From: an uncultured Clostridia bacterium
GTDB lineage: Bacteria > Bacillota > Clostridia > Christensenellales > Borkfalkiaceae
Assembly: GCA_934271245.1 (NCBI GenBank)
Contig: CAKQQY010000037.1
Coordinates: forward strand, 1-15,199
Length of the DNA: 15,199 nt
Direction: 5' to 3'
Shown: positions 14,889 to 15,199 of the stretch, piece by piece
Position numbering within the stretch: position 1 is the first letter of the stretch
How the letters are laid out: each line of letters starts with the position of its first letter
Translations under genes and position numbers: made by a program
The notes under the pieces: model-generated
Told to the model about the DNA's origin: nothing
Databases searched by the model: none
The model's input: the letters and a program-made list of their open reading frames with translations, nothing else

Positions 14889-14910
14889 AAGGGGGTTGTT
14901 TATCCCCCTT
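14889..14910 (-). terminator. Terminator of the upstream, partly visible gene
   Basis: Arms aaggggg (14889-14895) and cccccct-type 14904-14910 form a 7-bp stem. On the minus strand it is followed by TTGTTTTTA. A second small hairpin (arms in 14912-14928, AAACCCTT/AAGGGTTT) overlaps the stop codon just before it. The pair insulates the nine-gene operon from its neighbour. Confidence 0.8.
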
Positions 14911-14926
14911 AAAACCCTTTAAGGGT

Positions 14927-15199
14927 TTATTTTACTTTCAGTTTGCCGAGCGATTTCACTCTGCCGACGGGTCCGTCCGAGCGGATATATACTTCGCCCA
15001 AACGCTCGTTTTTAAACCCGTTTTCTTTATATTTTTCGTAATCGAAAGCGTTGATTTCGTCTAACGCAAGTTTATGAAAATCGTAAAAATTTTTAAAGTT
15101 TTCATAGCCTTTGCCGAGAGTTCCGTTCAAGAATTTATCGGCTATTTCGCAACCCATTCGGGGGGCGACGTAAAACGCGCCCATCGCGAGAACGTTTAC
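14927..15199 (-). CDS. C-terminal end of an unrecognised protein (N-terminus off the window)
   Basis: The frame is open to the right edge, so the ATG at 15184 is probably internal (preceded by VNVLA). About 90 residues are visible. They begin with a hydrophobic, glycine-bearing segment (NVLAMGAFYVAPRMG), continue with aromatic and charged helices (YENFKNFYDFHKLALDEINAFDY), and end with GEVYIRSDGPVGRVKSLG and a basic tail. I cannot assign a family from this piece. It has its own terminator, so it belongs to a separate transcript on the same strand, although it could still serve the same pathway. Confidence 0.7.
   Translation of the reverse strand, partial: VNVLAMGAFYVAPRMGCEIADKFLNGTLGKGYENFKNFYDFHKLALDEINAFDYEKYKENGFKNERLGEVYIRSDGPVGRVKSLGKLKVK

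Noticed and set aside
1..15199. Insertion sequences, prophage genes, CRISPR arrays, tRNA or rRNA genes
   Set aside because: No transposase or phage-like frames, no regularly spaced repeats, and no cloverleaf or rRNA sequence were seen. Intergenic space is small and accounted for.

Overview
The window looks like chromosome from an anaerobic, low-to-mid GC Gram-positive bacterium, most likely an uncultured member of Clostridia. This rests on strong AAGGAG-type ribosome binding sites, AT-rich intergenic DNA with sigma-A-like promoters (TTGAAA-17-TATAAT), an archaeal/eukaryal-type prolyl-tRNA synthetase with a zinc-binding tail, and an Etf-linked flavoprotein dehydrogenase of the anaerobic kind. 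The taxonomic call is inference only.

Layout. (1) 1-2227, minus strand: proS, then a multi-pass membrane protein with an Asn/Pro/Tyr/Gly-rich tail that runs off the left edge. (2) 2228-2404: divergent promoters. (3) 2405-4378, plus strand: a full-length transketolase, closed by a symmetric terminator. (4) 4433-4874: AT-rich DNA holding a 73-codon remnant, the Rossmann N-terminus of an FAD oxidoreductase joined to a membrane-anchor-like tail, followed by the terminator of the next operon. (5) 4875-14753, minus strand: one compact nine-gene operon. Its order of transcription is AGPS/GlcD-like FAD dehydrogenase, 4Fe-4S protein, KduI/IolB-family isomerase, DUF4867 protein, FGGY sugar kinase, fused EtfB-EtfA, fucose/arabinose-isomerase-like protein, class II aldolase, PfkB kinase. 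The genes are separated by 4-13 nt or overlap by 4-14 nt. (6) 14754-14926: the operon promoter with three palindromic candidate operator sites, then the terminator of the next gene. (7) 14927-15199: the C-terminal end of an unrecognised protein.

The nine-gene operon is the main interest. It reads as a catabolic route for a sugar, polyol or sugar acid in which one oxidation is done by a flavoprotein. Electrons would pass through an iron-sulfur protein to a one-chain electron-transfer flavoprotein rather than directly to NAD. Two isomerases, two kinases of unrelated folds and a DHAP-type aldolase would bring the carbon into glycolysis. The IolB-family isomerase, PfkB kinase and class II aldolase match the last three enzyme families of inositol breakdown, but the first inositol enzymes (IolG, IolE, IolD) are absent here. 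Two parts of the electron path are unusual. EtfB and a shortened EtfA are one polypeptide, and the iron-sulfur protein keeps both ferredoxin-type clusters while the cysteines of its CCG (HdrB/GlcF-type) domains appear to have been replaced. The substrate cannot be read from the sequence and no transporter lies in the window.
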